Positions 46,196 through 57,116 of a stretch of 64,000 nucleotides of DNA are shown in pieces. This stretch comes from Alphaproteobacteria bacterium (GTDB lineage Bacteria > Pseudomonadota > Alphaproteobacteria > CACIAM-22H2): contig JAFKFM010000008.1 in NCBI GenBank assembly GCA_017308135.1, forward strand, positions 682,001 to 746,000, written 5' to 3'. Both the position numbers and the translations under genes were made by a program. How positions within the stretch are numbered: position 1 is the stretch's first letter; each line of letters opens with the position of its first letter. The notes beneath the pieces were generated by a model. That model was not told where the DNA came from, made no database searches, and was given only the letters and a program-made list of their open reading frames with translations.

Positions 46196-47060
46196 TCTCG
46201 CCTTGACGCTGTTCCCCGCCAATGCGCGGCGTACGGGCCGCAAGCTGCTGCGCAACCGCGCCTTCGTGGCCGGCGCGTTCCTGGTCACGCTCGTCTTCCT
46301 CGCCATCTTTTTGGCGCCGTTGCTCGCGCAGTACGAGCCCAACCGGATGCAGATCCGGATGCGCTTCCGCGAACCGTCGTCCGAATTCTGGTTCGGCACC
46401 GACAATTTGGGCCGCGACATGTTCGCGCGCGTCCTTTACGGCGGCCGGTTGTCGATCGAGATTGGCTTCTGGGTCGTCATGCTCAACGCCGTATTCGGCG
46501 TGGCGATGGGCGCGCTGGCCGGCTATTTCCGCGCGCTGGATAATCCGCTGATGCGCCTGTCGGACGCGCTGATGGCCTTCCCGTCGGTGCTGCTCGCCAT
46601 CGGCATCGCCGCGATCCTGGGCCCGTCGACCAGCACGGCGGTCATCGCGCTGGCCGTCGTCTATATCCCGCGCACCGCGCGTATCTTGCGCGCGAGCGTG
46701 CTGGTCGTGCGCGAACTCGACTATGTCCACGCCTCGCGCGCGGCGGGTGCTGGCGATTGGCATATCCTCACGCGCCACATCCTGCCCAATTGCATGGCGC
46801 CCCTGCTCGTTCAGCTCAGCTTCGTCTTCGCCTATGCCGTGCTGTCCGAGGCGGTGCTGAGCTTCCTGGGATTGGGCGCGCCGCCGACCGTGCCGAGCTG
46901 GGGCATCCTCATTTCCGAAGGCCGGTCCTATATCCGCGAAGCATGGTGGCTGACGGTCGTGCCCGGAATCGCCATCGCGGTCACGGTGCTCGGCCTCAAT
47001 CTGCTGGGCGACGGTCTGCGCGACGTGCTCGACCCGCGCATGAAGATCCAACAGGAGTAG
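46188..47060 (+). CDS. Dpp-type ABC importer permease DppC-like
   Basis: A 290-residue inner-membrane permease. It has WFGTDNLGRDMFARVLYGGRLSIEIG and the coupling segment YVHASRAAGAGDWHILTRHILPNCMAPLL, standard for DppC. It pairs with the DppB-like permease. Two nt separate its stop from the GTG of the next ATPase. Confidence 0.94.
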   Translation: MADLALTLFPANARRTGRKLLRNRAFVAGAFLVTLVFLAIFLAPLLAQYEPNRMQIRMRFREPSSEFWFGTDNLGRDMFARVLYGGRLSIEIGFWVVMLNAVFGVAMGALAGYFRALDNPLMRLSDALMAFPSVLLAIGIAAILGPSTSTAVIALAVVYIPRTARILRASVLVVRELDYVHASRAAGAGDWHILTRHILPNCMAPLLVQLSFVFAYAVLSEAVLSFLGLGAPPTVPSWGILISEGRSYIREAWWLTVVPGIAIAVTVLGLNLLGDGLRDVLDPRMKIQQE

Positions 47061-47062
47061 CC

Positions 47063-48051
<989 letters not shown>

Positions 48052-48055
<4 letters not shown>

Positions 48056-49044
48056 CAACGACGCCCCTTCTGCGCGTCCGCGACCTCACCAAGCATTTTC
48101 CGGTGAAGGGCGGCGCCTTGTTCGCGCGCGAAACCGGCCGCGTGCGCGCGGTCGACGGCGTGTCGTTCGATCTTCACGCCGGCGAAGCCTTGGGCGTGGT
48201 CGGCGAAAGCGGTTGCGGCAAATCGACGACCGGGCGTTTGACGCTGCGCTTGATCGAGCCGACATCGGGCGACGTCGAATTCGACGGCCGGAACGTTCTG
48301 GCGCTCGGCAAGGCCGAACTGCGCCAGCTGCGCCGGTCGATGCAGATCGTCTTCCAGGATCCGCAAGCCTCGCTCGATCCGCGCATGACGGTCGAGGAGA
48401 TCGTGACCGAACCGCTCGTCGTGCAAGGCGATTTGCGCGGTGAAGCGCGGACGAAGAAGGCGCGCGCGTTACTGGAGCTTGTCGGCCTGCCCGCCGCGCA
48501 TATTTCGCGCTATCCGCACGAATTTTCCGGCGGGCAGCGCCAACGCATCGGGATCGCACGCGCGCTGGCGCCGGGCCCGAAGCTGATCGTCTGCGACGAA
48601 CCCGTCTCGGCGCTCGACGTTTCGGTCCAAGCGCAGATCGTCAATCTGCTGAGCGATCTGCAAAAGGAACTCGGCCTCGCCTATCTTTTCATCGCGCATG
48701 ACCTCGCGGTCGTACGGCATCTGTGCCAGCGCGTTGCGGTCATGTATCTCGGCCGTATCGTCGAGATCGGCGCGGTCGCCGATCTGTTCGCCAAGCCCCA
48801 GCATCCCTATACGCGCATGCTGCTGGCGTCGGTGCCGGCCGCCCATCCGCGCTTGCGCCGCACGCAAGCGATCCCGCGCGGCGACGTGCCCTCGGCATTG
48901 AACCCGCCCACGGGCTGTCATTTCCATCCGCGCTGCGCCTTCGCGACCGACAAATGCCGGGCGGAAGCGCCGCGTCCGCGCGAAACATCGCCGGGCTATG
49001 TCGTCGCCTGCCACTACGCGGGCGAATTGGGAGAGAAGAAATGA
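48052..49044 (+). CDS. Dpp-type ABC importer ATP-binding protein DppF-like
   Basis: A 330-residue ATPase. Walker A is [12 protein letters not shown], the signature is [15 protein letters not shown] and Walker B is [12 protein letters not shown]. The C-terminal extension has [15 protein letters not shown]. It partners DppD. The ATG overlaps the DppD stop, and its own stop overlaps the next enzyme gene, tying importer and enzymes into one operon. Confidence 0.93.
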
Positions 49045-50219
49045 AGATCGTTGCCGTCGACCCGATCCTGCTGCGCGGCGAACAAACCTATGTCGCCACG
49101 CAAGGCGGCGAAGAAGCGGTCGATAACGGCGATTGGCAATTGATCGTCAAGATCACGACCGATAGCGGCTTGGTCGGCTGGGGCGATATCGAAACCCTCG
49201 CTTCCGCCGCCGCGGCGATCATCGGCGGTCCCGGCATGTCGATCCTGGGCTTCAAGGCGCTGGGCGATCTGCTGATCGGCGAAGACCCGACCGACACGAC
49301 GCGCATCTGGAACAAGCTATATATCGGCAGCGCCTATTACGGGCGGCGCGGCATCGCGATCCAATGCATGTCGGCGATCGACAACGCGCTGTGGTCGATC
49401 AAGGCGCAGGCCGCCGGAAAACCGTTGGCCGCGCTGTTGGGCGGGCGCAAACGCGACCGCATCCGCGCCTATGCTTCCACCTTGTTCCGCGCCACGCCCG
49501 CCGGGATGCGCGACGCGGCGCAGGGCTATATGGACAAAGGCTTCACGGCCGTGAAATTCGGCTGGGGCGTGTTCGGCGAAGACGAAGGCCGCGACCGCGA
49601 ACTGGTCGCCGCCGCGCGCGAAACGTTGGGACCCGATCGGCTGTTGATGGTCGATCCCGGCTGGTATCCGGTCGGCTGGGCGAAGCCCGAACGCTGGGCC
49701 CCGCGCACCCGCGATCAGGCGCTGCGTTTGTGCAACTGGCTCGCCGAATACAACGTCTACTGGGTCGAGGATTTCATCCACCCCGAGCATTTCGACACCT
49801 ATGCGGCCGTGCGCAAGGAAAGCCCGGTGAAACTCGCCGCCGGCGAGCAGGTCGCGACGAGCTGGGAATTCGAGCGCTTCATCGGCTGTGGAGCCGTCGA
49901 CGTGATCCAGCCGGACCTCACGCGCTGCGGCGGCTTGACCGTGGCGCTCGACGTCGCGCGCATGGCGGAAAAAGCGGGCATCCAGCTCGTCACGCATTCC
50001 TGGTTGACGCATCTGCTGACCGGGCACAGCCTGCAATTCCTGTCGACGTTGAAGGAAGCGCCGCTGGTCGAGTTCAACGTCAGCCAGAGCGCGCTCACCG
50101 GCGGCATCGCCCAGGCGCCGTTCAAGCTCGACGCCGAAGGTTTCCTGGCCATCCCCGATGCCGTCGATATCGGCGTGACGGTCGACGAGAAATTCATCGC
50201 CGCGCACCGCGTGAACTAG
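49041..50219 (+). CDS. Mandelate racemase/enolase-superfamily enzyme, second copy
   Basis: A 392-residue enolase-superfamily protein. Barrel motifs are [11 protein letters not shown] (Lys on strand 2), LMVDPGWYP (Asp ligand), YWVEDFIHP (Glu), LAAGEQVA (Glu), QPDLTRCGG and THSWLTH (His). It is only distantly like the family member at 37181. It lies between a Dpp-type importer and a deacylase, so it may be an epimerase or dehydratase acting on the imported compound. The start at 49041 overlaps the ATPase stop. Confidence 0.87.
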   Translation: MKIVAVDPILLRGEQTYVATQGGEEAVDNGDWQLIVKITTDSGLVGWGDIETLASAAAAIIGGPGMSILGFKALGDLLIGEDPTDTTRIWNKLYIGSAYYGRRGIAIQCMSAIDNALWSIKAQAAGKPLAALLGGRKRDRIRAYASTLFRATPAGMRDAAQGYMDKGFTAVKFGWGVFGEDEGRDRELVAAARETLGPDRLLMVDPGWYPVGWAKPERWAPRTRDQALRLCNWLAEYNVYWVEDFIHPEHFDTYAAVRKESPVKLAAGEQVATSWEFERFIGCGAVDVIQPDLTRCGGLTVALDVARMAEKAGIQLVTHSWLTHLLTGHSLQFLSTLKEAPLVEFNVSQSALTGGIAQAPFKLDAEGFLAIPDAVDIGVTVDEKFIAAHRVN

Positions 50220-50230
50220 GAACCGAGAAG

Positions 50231-51274
50231 ATGACCGCGACCCGCAAGATCGTCCGCCCCGCCGAGATCGATTTCGATACGCCCGGACGGCGCGACTATC
50301 ACGTGGCGCTCGACCACGATTCGATCTGGGGCGATCATTTGATCCCGCTGACCGTATTCGTCGGGCCGGAAGCCAAGCCCGGCCAAGGTCTGGTCGCGTT
50401 CGGCTCCAATCATGGCAACGAATATGAAGGCCCGGTCGCGATCAAAAAACTGACGGGCGAGATCGACGTCGCCCGCGTGCGCGGGCGGATCGTGCTGGTC
50501 CCCGTGCTCAACGTCGCCGCTTTCATGGCCGGGACGCGCGATTCGACGCAAGACGACGGCGTCAATCTCAATCGCGCCTTCATTCCTGGAGCCGGGATCG
50601 AGCCCGGAAGGCGCGGCATCACCCATCGCATCGCGCGTTTCGTGCGCGAGACGATCTTTCCGCGCGTGCATGTCGTGCTCGATCTTCATGCCGGCGGCCA
50701 GATCGCGCGTTTCATTCCCTGCGCCAGCTTCCACCCGATCCCCGACCCCGTGCAAGGCAAGGCGATCGAGGACACGGCGCGCTGGTTCGCGACCCCGCTG
50801 GTCATCACCTATCAGAACGAAACGCCGGGTCTGCTGACCAGCGAGGCCGAGGCGATGGGCAAGATCACCGTCGGCTGCGAGCTCGGCTGGGGCGAAGCGC
50901 TACAGCCCGCCGGCGTGCGCTACGCCCGCCAAGGCGTGCTCGCCGCCGCGATCCATCACGGCCAGCTCGACGGCAAGATCGAAAAGATCGGCGCGCACGC
51001 GGACGGCACGCAGCGCCGGGCCGAGATGGTCGACCGCGAATGCTTCGTCCCCGCCCCGTTCGGCGGCTTGTACGAACCGCTATTCGATTGCGGCACGCAA
51101 GTCCGCAAGGGCGAGACGATCGGCCTGCTGCACGATTTCGAACGCATCGATCTGCCGCCCGAACCGATCCGGGCGGGTGTCGACGGCGTGGTGATCGCGC
51201 AAGCCTGGCGCGCCCCCGTCCGCCAAGGCCAGCATGTGCTGGTCGTGGGCCAGATCCGCGAATTCGGCGCCTAA
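50231..51274 (+). CDS. Aspartoacylase/succinylglutamate desuccinylase family deacylase, DoeB-like
   Basis: A 347-residue M14-like zinc hydrolase. Zinc ligands are H61 and E64 (SNHGNEYEGP) and H153 (DLHAGGQ). NLNRAFIPG corresponds to the substrate-binding Asn-Arg segment, and a C-terminal beta-barrel region follows. Sequence style matches DoeB-type N-acetyl-diaminobutyrate deacetylases and related N-acyl deacylases. Near a Dpp-type importer, it may remove an acyl group from the imported molecule. ATG at 50231 follows GAGAAG. Its stop overlaps the convergent Old Yellow Enzyme gene. Confidence 0.86.
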   Translation: MTATRKIVRPAEIDFDTPGRRDYHVALDHDSIWGDHLIPLTVFVGPEAKPGQGLVAFGSNHGNEYEGPVAIKKLTGEIDVARVRGRIVLVPVLNVAAFMAGTRDSTQDDGVNLNRAFIPGAGIEPGRRGITHRIARFVRETIFPRVHVVLDLHAGGQIARFIPCASFHPIPDPVQGKAIEDTARWFATPLVITYQNETPGLLTSEAEAMGKITVGCELGWGEALQPAGVRYARQGVLAAAIHHGQLDGKIEKIGAHADGTQRRAEMVDRECFVPAPFGGLYEPLFDCGTQVRKGETIGLLHDFERIDLPPEPIRAGVDGVVIAQAWRAPVRQGQHVLVVGQIREFGA

Positions 51275-52353
51275 GCGGCCGGTCGCGGCGCGCCACGCAG
51301 ATATTGCGGCGACACGCCCGGCGGGTTTTCGCCCAATGCCACGGCCGCATGCCACGGCCAGCGCGGATCGTTGAGAATGCCGCGCGCCAAACCGATCGCC
51401 TCCGCCTTGCCTTCGGTCAGAATGCTTTCGGCGTGCTTGGGATCGGTGATCAGACCGACCGCGATGGTCGGGATCTTGGCACGATCGCGCACCTTCTCCG
51501 CCAACGGCACCTGATAGCCCGCCCCCAGCGGAATACTCGCCGCCCCGTTGCCGCCCGACGTGACATGCACGAAATCGCTGCCGCGCTTGGCGAGCTCGGC
51601 GGCGAAATCGGCGGCTTCGTCGACCGTGATCCCGTCCTCGCGCCAATCGGTGCCGTTGAGGCGCACGCCCAGCGCCTTTTCCTTCGGCCACACGGCGCGC
51701 ACGGCGTCGAACACTTCCAGCGGAAAACGCGCGCGATTGGCGGCCGATCCGCCGTATTCGTCGGTACGCTTGTTGGCGATCGGCGACAGGAACTGACACA
51801 GCAAATAGCCATGCGCGCCGTGCAGCTCGACCAGATCAAGACCGAGGCGCAACGCGCGCTTAGCGGCGTCGGCGAAGGCCTTCTTGACGCGCGCCATCTC
51901 CGCCTTGCCCATCGCACTTGGCGTGTCGTGGTTCTCGTCGAACGCGACGGCGGAGGGCGCGACCGTCGGCCACGGGTTCTGCCCCGCCTTCAATCCGCCG
52001 CCGCCCAGCCACGGAATTTGCGTCGAGGCCTTGCGCCCGGCATGGCCCAATTGAATGCCGATCGGCATTTTCGAATAGGGGCGCACGATCTTCAGCACGC
52101 GCGCCAAGGCTTCTTCGTTCGCGTCGGAATAGAGGCCGAGACAGCCATGCGAGATGCGACCCGCCGCCTCGACGCCCGTCGCTTCGAGGATGAACACGCC
52201 CGCCCCCGATTGCAGCATGTTCGAGAAATGCACGGTGTGCCAATCGGAGGCGCTACCGTCGACGGCGCTGTACTGGCACATCGGCGCGATGACGATGCGG
52301 TTGGCGAGTTCGAGCCCGCCGAGTTTGAGCGGCGAGAAGAGTTTGCTGGTCAT
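51271..52353 (-). CDS. NADH:flavin oxidoreductase, Old Yellow Enzyme (YqjM-like)
   Basis: A 360-residue FMN-dependent ene-reductase. APMCQYSA contains the Cys of YqjM-type enzymes, ELHGAHGYLLCQFLSPIANKRTDEYGGS contains the His pair that binds the substrate carbonyl, and GIQLGHAGRKAS is also typical. It reduces activated C=C bonds of enones or xenobiotics. The start is at 52353 (MTSKLFSPL) with GGGGA about 8 nt upstream; the frame reaches 52386 without a ribosome-binding site. It is convergent with the deacylase. Confidence 0.93.
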   Translation of the reverse strand: MTSKLFSPLKLGGLELANRIVIAPMCQYSAVDGSASDWHTVHFSNMLQSGAGVFILEATGVEAAGRISHGCLGLYSDANEEALARVLKIVRPYSKMPIGIQLGHAGRKASTQIPWLGGGGLKAGQNPWPTVAPSAVAFDENHDTPSAMGKAEMARVKKAFADAAKRALRLGLDLVELHGAHGYLLCQFLSPIANKRTDEYGGSAANRARFPLEVFDAVRAVWPKEKALGVRLNGTDWREDGITVDEAADFAAELAKRGSDFVHVTSGGNGAASIPLGAGYQVPLAEKVRDRAKIPTIAVGLITDPKHAESILTEGKAEAIGLARGILNDPRWPWHAAVALGENPPGVSPQYLRGAPRPAA

Positions 52354-52420
52354 ACTGTCGGTCCCCGGACGAAGAATTTCATCCAATGTGGGGCATCGAC
52401 CCGCCGATTTACAGCCCCCT

Positions 52421-52455
52421 TAAAAGAAAAGAGGCCGCCGGCGAACCGGCGGCCC
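52421..52455 (-). terminator. Rho-independent terminator of the flagellar operon
   Basis: On the minus strand a 9-bp stem (GGCCGCCGG/CCGGCGGCC, loop TTCG) at 52455-52434 is followed by CTCTTTTCTTTTAAG. It lies 33 nt after the flgE stop. Confidence 0.85.
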
Positions 52456-52487
52456 AAGTTGGAGCCGAAACGGTCGATATCCGGCTA

Positions 52488-53942
52488 CTAACGCTTCAGG
52501 TTGACCACTTCCTGGAGCATCTCGTCCGCCGTCGTAATCATGCGGGCGTTCGCCGAATAGGAGCGTTGCGCGACGATCATCTTGGTGAACTCGGCGCCGA
52601 TATCGACGTTGGAGTTCTCCAGCGAGTTCGCACTGATGCCGCCGGCCGACCCGGTCCCCGGCGCCTGATAGCCGACGAAGCCGGCTTCGGGCGAGTCGAG
52701 GAAGGCCTCGCCGTTCTGGCGGACGAGACCGCCCGGATCGTTGAACGTGGCGAGCGCGATCTGGTACTGGACCAAGCGCTGGCCGTTCGAATAGGTCGAA
52801 TAGATGTTTCCGGCGTTGTCGATGCCCACACCGGTATAGGTGCCGGCGGAATAGCCGTTGGCGTTGGCGGCCGACAGCGAGATCGACGTGCCGCCATATT
52901 GCGACGTGCCGCCGCCCGCGACGTTCAACTGCGACGGCTGACCGGAAACCGAATTCGGCGCGCCGAACTCGGCGTTGATGGTCTGCGCGGGGGCCGCCGC
53001 CAAGCCCGGCGCGCTGTAGCTCAACACCACCTGCCCCGTCCCGGCGGTCACCGCCGCGCCGAACTCGCCCGCCGGCGACGTGGTGCCGGCCACGGTGATG
53101 CCGGTCAGCTGGCCCGCCGTGGTCGTCGTCGTGCCGAAGGAAAAGTCGAGCGCGATCGATTCCGTGCCGTTGCCGGAACTCGTCGGCACGCTCAGCACCG
53201 CGCGCCATTGCGGCACGTCGCCGGCCGCCGACGCGCCGATCGCGTTGGTGCCGGTGGACGTTCCGGCCGTCACGCCGGGCAGCGTGCCCGTCCCGTCCAA
53301 CGCCGAACGATTATACCAGGTGATGGTGACGGGCTGCGCATTGCCGTTGGCGTCGGTGATGGTGATCGTGCCGCCGTTATAGACGGTCCCCGCCGCGGCG
53401 TTCGAAGGAATGTTCGCGGCGTAATTCGCCAAGGTCGATGCCAAAGCGGGCATCTGATCCTTGTTGATCTGCACCGGCACCAACGGCCCTTGATCGGGCT
53501 GAGGGTTGGGGGTCGCCGTCGTCGGGCGCGGCACGGAGCGCGCGTAGAGATACTTCCCCGCCCCGTTCACGAAGTAATTGTTCTGGTCGAGCGTGAAATC
53601 GCCGCGCCGGGTGTATTGCCGCACGTCGTTGGTCGACAGGCCGGACGCCGTCGTGAACCCATCCTGCACCGGCAGCCAGCCCGAGCCGGTGACCGCGATC
53701 GAGGTCGGCGACGCATCCTGGATGATCGGCCCGCTGAGCGAGTTGACGAATTTCGGCGTCGCGGTGGCGCCGCCCGGATTGAAAAAGCGCGACGACGAAG
53801 CGGAAACGTAGGACGAGAAATTCGCGTCGATGCGCTTGAAGCCGATCGTCGCAGAGTTCGCGACATTGTCGGAAATATAGTTGATCGCGGTCTGGAACGC
53901 GTTCAGACCGCTGATCGCGGAATTCATTGCGACGGTTGCCAT
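52488..53942 (-). CDS. flgE: Flagellar hook protein FlgE
   Basis: A 484-residue extracellular rod/hook-family protein. The N-terminus MNSAISGLNAFQTAIN..DNVANSATIGFKR is the flagellar rod-hook motif. The C-terminus has NSNVDIGAEFTKMIVAQRSYSANARMITTADEMLQ, the paired coiled coil. The centre is Thr/Ala/Gly-rich and variable, as in hook proteins. It is last in the flgK-flgL-flgE operon, 19 nt after flgL. Hook genes more often sit with flgD, so this placement is a little unusual. Confidence 0.93.
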   Translation of the reverse strand: MATVAMNSAISGLNAFQTAINYISDNVANSATIGFKRIDANFSSYVSASSSRFFNPGGATATPKFVNSLSGPIIQDASPTSIAVTGSGWLPVQDGFTTASGLSTNDVRQYTRRGDFTLDQNNYFVNGAGKYLYARSVPRPTTATPNPQPDQGPLVPVQINKDQMPALASTLANYAANIPSNAAAGTVYNGGTITITDANGNAQPVTITWYNRSALDGTGTLPGVTAGTSTGTNAIGASAAGDVPQWRAVLSVPTSSGNGTESIALDFSFGTTTTTAGQLTGITVAGTTSPAGEFGAAVTAGTGQVVLSYSAPGLAAAPAQTINAEFGAPNSVSGQPSQLNVAGGGTSQYGGTSISLSAANANGYSAGTYTGVGIDNAGNIYSTYSNGQRLVQYQIALATFNDPGGLVRQNGEAFLDSPEAGFVGYQAPGTGSAGGISANSLENSNVDIGAEFTKMIVAQRSYSANARMITTADEMLQEVVNLKR

Positions 53943-53961
53943 ATGCTTGGACTCCTTATCG

Positions 53962-55113
53962 TCAGGACAAATATTTCGCGAGGCTGAGGTTCAAAATATC
54001 GCGGGTGGTGATGTAGGTGGCTTCGAGCGAGGCCTGAACGCCGGCGATCTTGGTGCCGACCTCGCCGATATCGACGGCGACGATCTTGTCGGCCGAAATC
54101 GTGCCGGCGGTCGCCGTATCCTCCTGGATCGCGCGCATATCCTTCAGCATCGCCTGGTTGGCGCCGTTGGTGCCGGACAGATTGGCGATGTCCTTCATCG
54201 CCTGCTGGATCTGCGCTTGGGCTTGCGCCAGATATTGCTGCGCATTGCCCGTGGGATCGTTCTGCAAATAGGTATCGGGCGTGTTCTGCGCCCAGCGCAA
54301 CGCCATCTTGTAGTTCCGCAGCCCGTTGACCAGATTCTGGAACGCGCCATTGGCCGCGCTGATGCCGAAATCGACATTCATGCCGTCGGCGACCGATACG
54401 CTGGTCTGCGAGTAGATCCACTGCCCGTTCGCGGTCGAGGGCGCGGCGGTATCGAGGCTCGCATCGATATAGCCGGGCACGTTCGTATTGCCGTCGCCCG
54501 CGAACTGCGCGGCGTTCACCGGCGCGGTGAACGGCATCGACTGCACGGCGTTCGCATAGGTCGCGTTGCGCGGCGGCGAATTCGTGCTCGCGCCGAAATC
54601 GTTGACACCCGCCGCCAAGGCGGCCGTATCGAGCCCGGTCAGGTTTTTCATCGGTGCGGTCGAATAAGCCGTGCCGCCGAAAATATAACGCTGCCCATCG
54701 GTCGTGTTCAGGATCGACTGGATACGGTTGAGCGCGCCATCCACCAGCGCCATTTGAACCGAGTATGTCGCGGGCGTGGTCGACTGGGTCTTCAACAGTT
54801 CCGAATTCATGTCGCTGGCGATGTCTTGCAGCGACGTCAGCGATTGCGCGTAAAGATCGGTGCGATACTGCGTCGCGTCGATCGCGCGGGTGTAGATCGT
54901 CGCCTGGACCGTCGTCTGGCGATATTGCTGATAGCGCAGCGTGTCGGATGCGAGGCCCGATTGCTGAAATGCGCCCGCCGCCACGCCGATCAAGCCGTCG
55001 CGCTTGCGCCCGGTGGAGAGTTCCTTCTGCAACGCATTGAGCTCGGTCGTTTGCGTCGAAATATTGCGCTGGATGCCCAGAAGCTGCGCGAGGCTGGTGA
55101 TGCCGGCTGCCAT
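53962..55113 (-). CDS. flgL: Hook-filament junction protein FlgL (HAP3)
   Basis: A 383-residue flagellin-like protein. The N-terminal helix ITSLAQLLGIQRNISTQTTELNALQKELSTGRK and the C-terminal segment VGTKIAGVQASLEATYITTRDILNLSLAKYLS are flagellin-family ends. It joins hook to filament with FlgK. Two nt separate it from the flgK stop, and it lies upstream of flgE. Confidence 0.92.
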   Translation of the reverse strand: MAAGITSLAQLLGIQRNISTQTTELNALQKELSTGRKRDGLIGVAAGAFQQSGLASDTLRYQQYRQTTVQATIYTRAIDATQYRTDLYAQSLTSLQDIASDMNSELLKTQSTTPATYSVQMALVDGALNRIQSILNTTDGQRYIFGGTAYSTAPMKNLTGLDTAALAAGVNDFGASTNSPPRNATYANAVQSMPFTAPVNAAQFAGDGNTNVPGYIDASLDTAAPSTANGQWIYSQTSVSVADGMNVDFGISAANGAFQNLVNGLRNYKMALRWAQNTPDTYLQNDPTGNAQQYLAQAQAQIQQAMKDIANLSGTNGANQAMLKDMRAIQEDTATAGTISADKIVAVDIGEVGTKIAGVQASLEATYITTRDILNLSLAKYLS

Positions 55114-55115
55114 GG

Positions 55116-57116
55116 TCAGTTCCTTCCGAGATTGATCAGCGTGTCCATCATCGTGCGCACGGTCTGCATGACCATGGCCGACGCCTGATACGCGTTTTGC
55201 AGCGTCACGAGATGCGCCATTTCCTGATCGACCGAGACGCCGACCGTATTGAGATAGGTTTGGTTCGTCTGCGATTGCAGCGTGTCGGCATAGGTCGCGG
55301 TGTTCTGCGCGTCGGCGATGCTCCAGGCCGTGTAGGAAACGGCCGAGCCGATCGTGTTGGCGATCGTGAGCGCGCCTTGCACGATGCCGGTGTTGTTGAG
55401 CGCACCCGCCCCCGTCGGCATCGGAATGCTGTCGAACGTCGTTGCGGTCGCGTTGTTGAGCGCGTCGGACATGTCGCCGGCGGCACCCGCCTTCGCCGTC
55501 ATGCCGCCATTGGCGAGGGCCGGATTGACCTGCAACATCGACGCGGCCGACGGATTATTGCCGTAAGCGGGCTCGATCACGTAGACGCTGCCCGCCCCCG
55601 GTGCCGAGGTGAAGGGCGAATTGAGGTTCAACGTGTCGCCCGTGTTGCCGGTGATCGCGGCGACCTGTCCCGCCCCCGGCCCGGAAACGATGCGCACTTG
55701 GTAGCCCACACCCGTCGCGGTGGGCGCGAATTGGTTCGGCGTCCAGGAATTGGTCGTGTCGGTCAGGCTCGTCGTCGTCGCCGCGGTCGTGGCGTTCGAC
55801 ATCAGCGGGCCTGTCACCTCTTGGATGACGTATTTGCTGGTGCCATCGGTTGCGGCCAAGCCCGGGGCGGTGATCGAGGTGCCCGTGCTGGCGGTGATGA
55901 TCGCGGACGATCCCTTGCCGAGCCCGTCGGTGATCGTCACGCGGTAGTAAGCCGTCGGCGTGGGCGAATAATTGCCGAACGCGGCACCCGTATCGGTGAG
56001 GCCGCCGGCGGCGGTCGAAGCCGTCGCCCCGCCGGTCGCGACGGTTGTGGCGGTCGTGTTCGATACGGGATACGGCAAGTTGGAGTAAGTGAAGAAATTC
56101 GCCGCCAGTTCGCTGCCGTAGGAAGCGCTTTTGTTGTAGGCGGTGTTGACCGCATAGGCGACCTGGTTGGCGATCGCGTCGAGCTGGTTCTGGAATTTGC
56201 GCAAGGCGCCGTCGCCCGGCTCGCTCGACGCCATCACGCCTTGCGAATAGCTCGACGTGGACGCCTGCGCTTCGAACCCGGCGCGCAGGCGCATCAGCGA
56301 TTCAAGCTGGCCGCCGGGGAACGACGACGCCGGCACGCTTTGCGTGGCGCCGTTGACCGACATTTGGATCTGGTTGGAGTTCGGATCGTAGCTGAAGCTC
56401 GGCGGCACGGCGCCCGACACCAAGGTCTGCCCGCCGGCCGTGACGATCTGCAGCGAATTCGTGCCCGTGCCCAAGATCTGCACCTTGGTGATCTTGGACA
56501 TCTGCGCCACGACCTGATCCATCTGGTCCTGCAGATCGCCGATCGGCTGTCCGGTCGAGGACTGGTTCACGATCTGGGCGTTGAGCGTATAGGCCTGTTG
56601 AACCAACTGGTTGAGTTGCGTCACACTCTGCGTGATGTCCGTCTGGATCATCGCGTCGATCTGCTGCGGCTGCCCGGCGAGATTGTTGATCTCCCCCGCC
56701 AGCAGCGTGCCTTGCGTGACCACCGCACGCGCCAGCGTCGCGTTTTCGGGATTCGCCTCGTAATCCTTCCACGCTTGCTGAAACGCCTGATAGGTCGAGG
56801 TCAAACGCGGCGTGCCGCTTTCGACGTTCAGGAACGAGCCGATGCGCTGCAGATATTCCTGGCGCACCGCCGCCCCGGCCGATTCCGCCGTACGGTTCAG
56901 CAATTCGTTCTGCAACGTCGTGTTGGTCGTGCGGGTGATCGACGCGATCGCGACACCGCTCGGCAAACCCTGCACGACCGGCGTGGTCAGGTTCACCCGT
57001 TTCTGCGTGTATCCGGCCGTCTGCGCGTTCGCAACATTTGCCGAAGCGATGCGCGATTGTTGCTGCAAGGTCAGCAGCGAGCTCAGCGACGAATAGAGTG
57101 CCGCGGAAAGCGACAT
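55116..57116 (-). CDS. flgK: Hook-associated protein FlgK (HAP1) with two inserted repeat domains
   Basis: A 666-residue hook-filament junction protein. The N-terminus SLSAALYSSLSSLLTLQQQSRIASANVANAQTAGYTQKRV and C-terminus VDQEMAHLVTLQNAYQASAMVMQTVRTMMDTLINLG are typical FlgK ends. The protein is longer than many FlgK because the centre holds two tandem copies of a roughly 65-70-residue beta-rich unit (see the repeat at 55567-56010). It is exported by the flagellar type III system, so there is no signal peptide. First gene of the operon, preceded by a sigma-54-like promoter at 57179-57195. Confidence 0.93.
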   Translation of the reverse strand: MSLSAALYSSLSSLLTLQQQSRIASANVANAQTAGYTQKRVNLTTPVVQGLPSGVAIASITRTTNTTLQNELLNRTAESAGAAVRQEYLQRIGSFLNVESGTPRLTSTYQAFQQAWKDYEANPENATLARAVVTQGTLLAGEINNLAGQPQQIDAMIQTDITQSVTQLNQLVQQAYTLNAQIVNQSSTGQPIGDLQDQMDQVVAQMSKITKVQILGTGTNSLQIVTAGGQTLVSGAVPPSFSYDPNSNQIQMSVNGATQSVPASSFPGGQLESLMRLRAGFEAQASTSSYSQGVMASSEPGDGALRKFQNQLDAIANQVAYAVNTAYNKSASYGSELAANFFTYSNLPYPVSNTTATTVATGGATASTAAGGLTDTGAAFGNYSPTPTAYYRVTITDGLGKGSSAIITASTGTSITAPGLAATDGTSKYVIQEVTGPLMSNATTAATTTSLTDTTNSWTPNQFAPTATGVGYQVRIVSGPGAGQVAAITGNTGDTLNLNSPFTSAPGAGSVYVIEPAYGNNPSAASMLQVNPALANGGMTAKAGAAGDMSDALNNATATTFDSIPMPTGAGALNNTGIVQGALTIANTIGSAVSYTAWSIADAQNTATYADTLQSQTNQTYLNTVGVSVDQEMAHLVTLQNAYQASAMVMQTVRTMMDTLINLGRN
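55567..56010 (-). repeat. Two tandem protein repeats inside flgK
   Basis: Two in-frame units, about 56010-55818 and 55775-55567, share the pattern LTDT, an aromatic-rich turn, a YxVxI strand, GxGxGxxAxI, a TG turn and a final YVIxE. Examples are YRVTITDGLGKGSSAIITA and YQVRIVSGPGAGQVAAITG. The pattern resembles repeats seen in phage tail and surface proteins. Confidence 0.7.
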
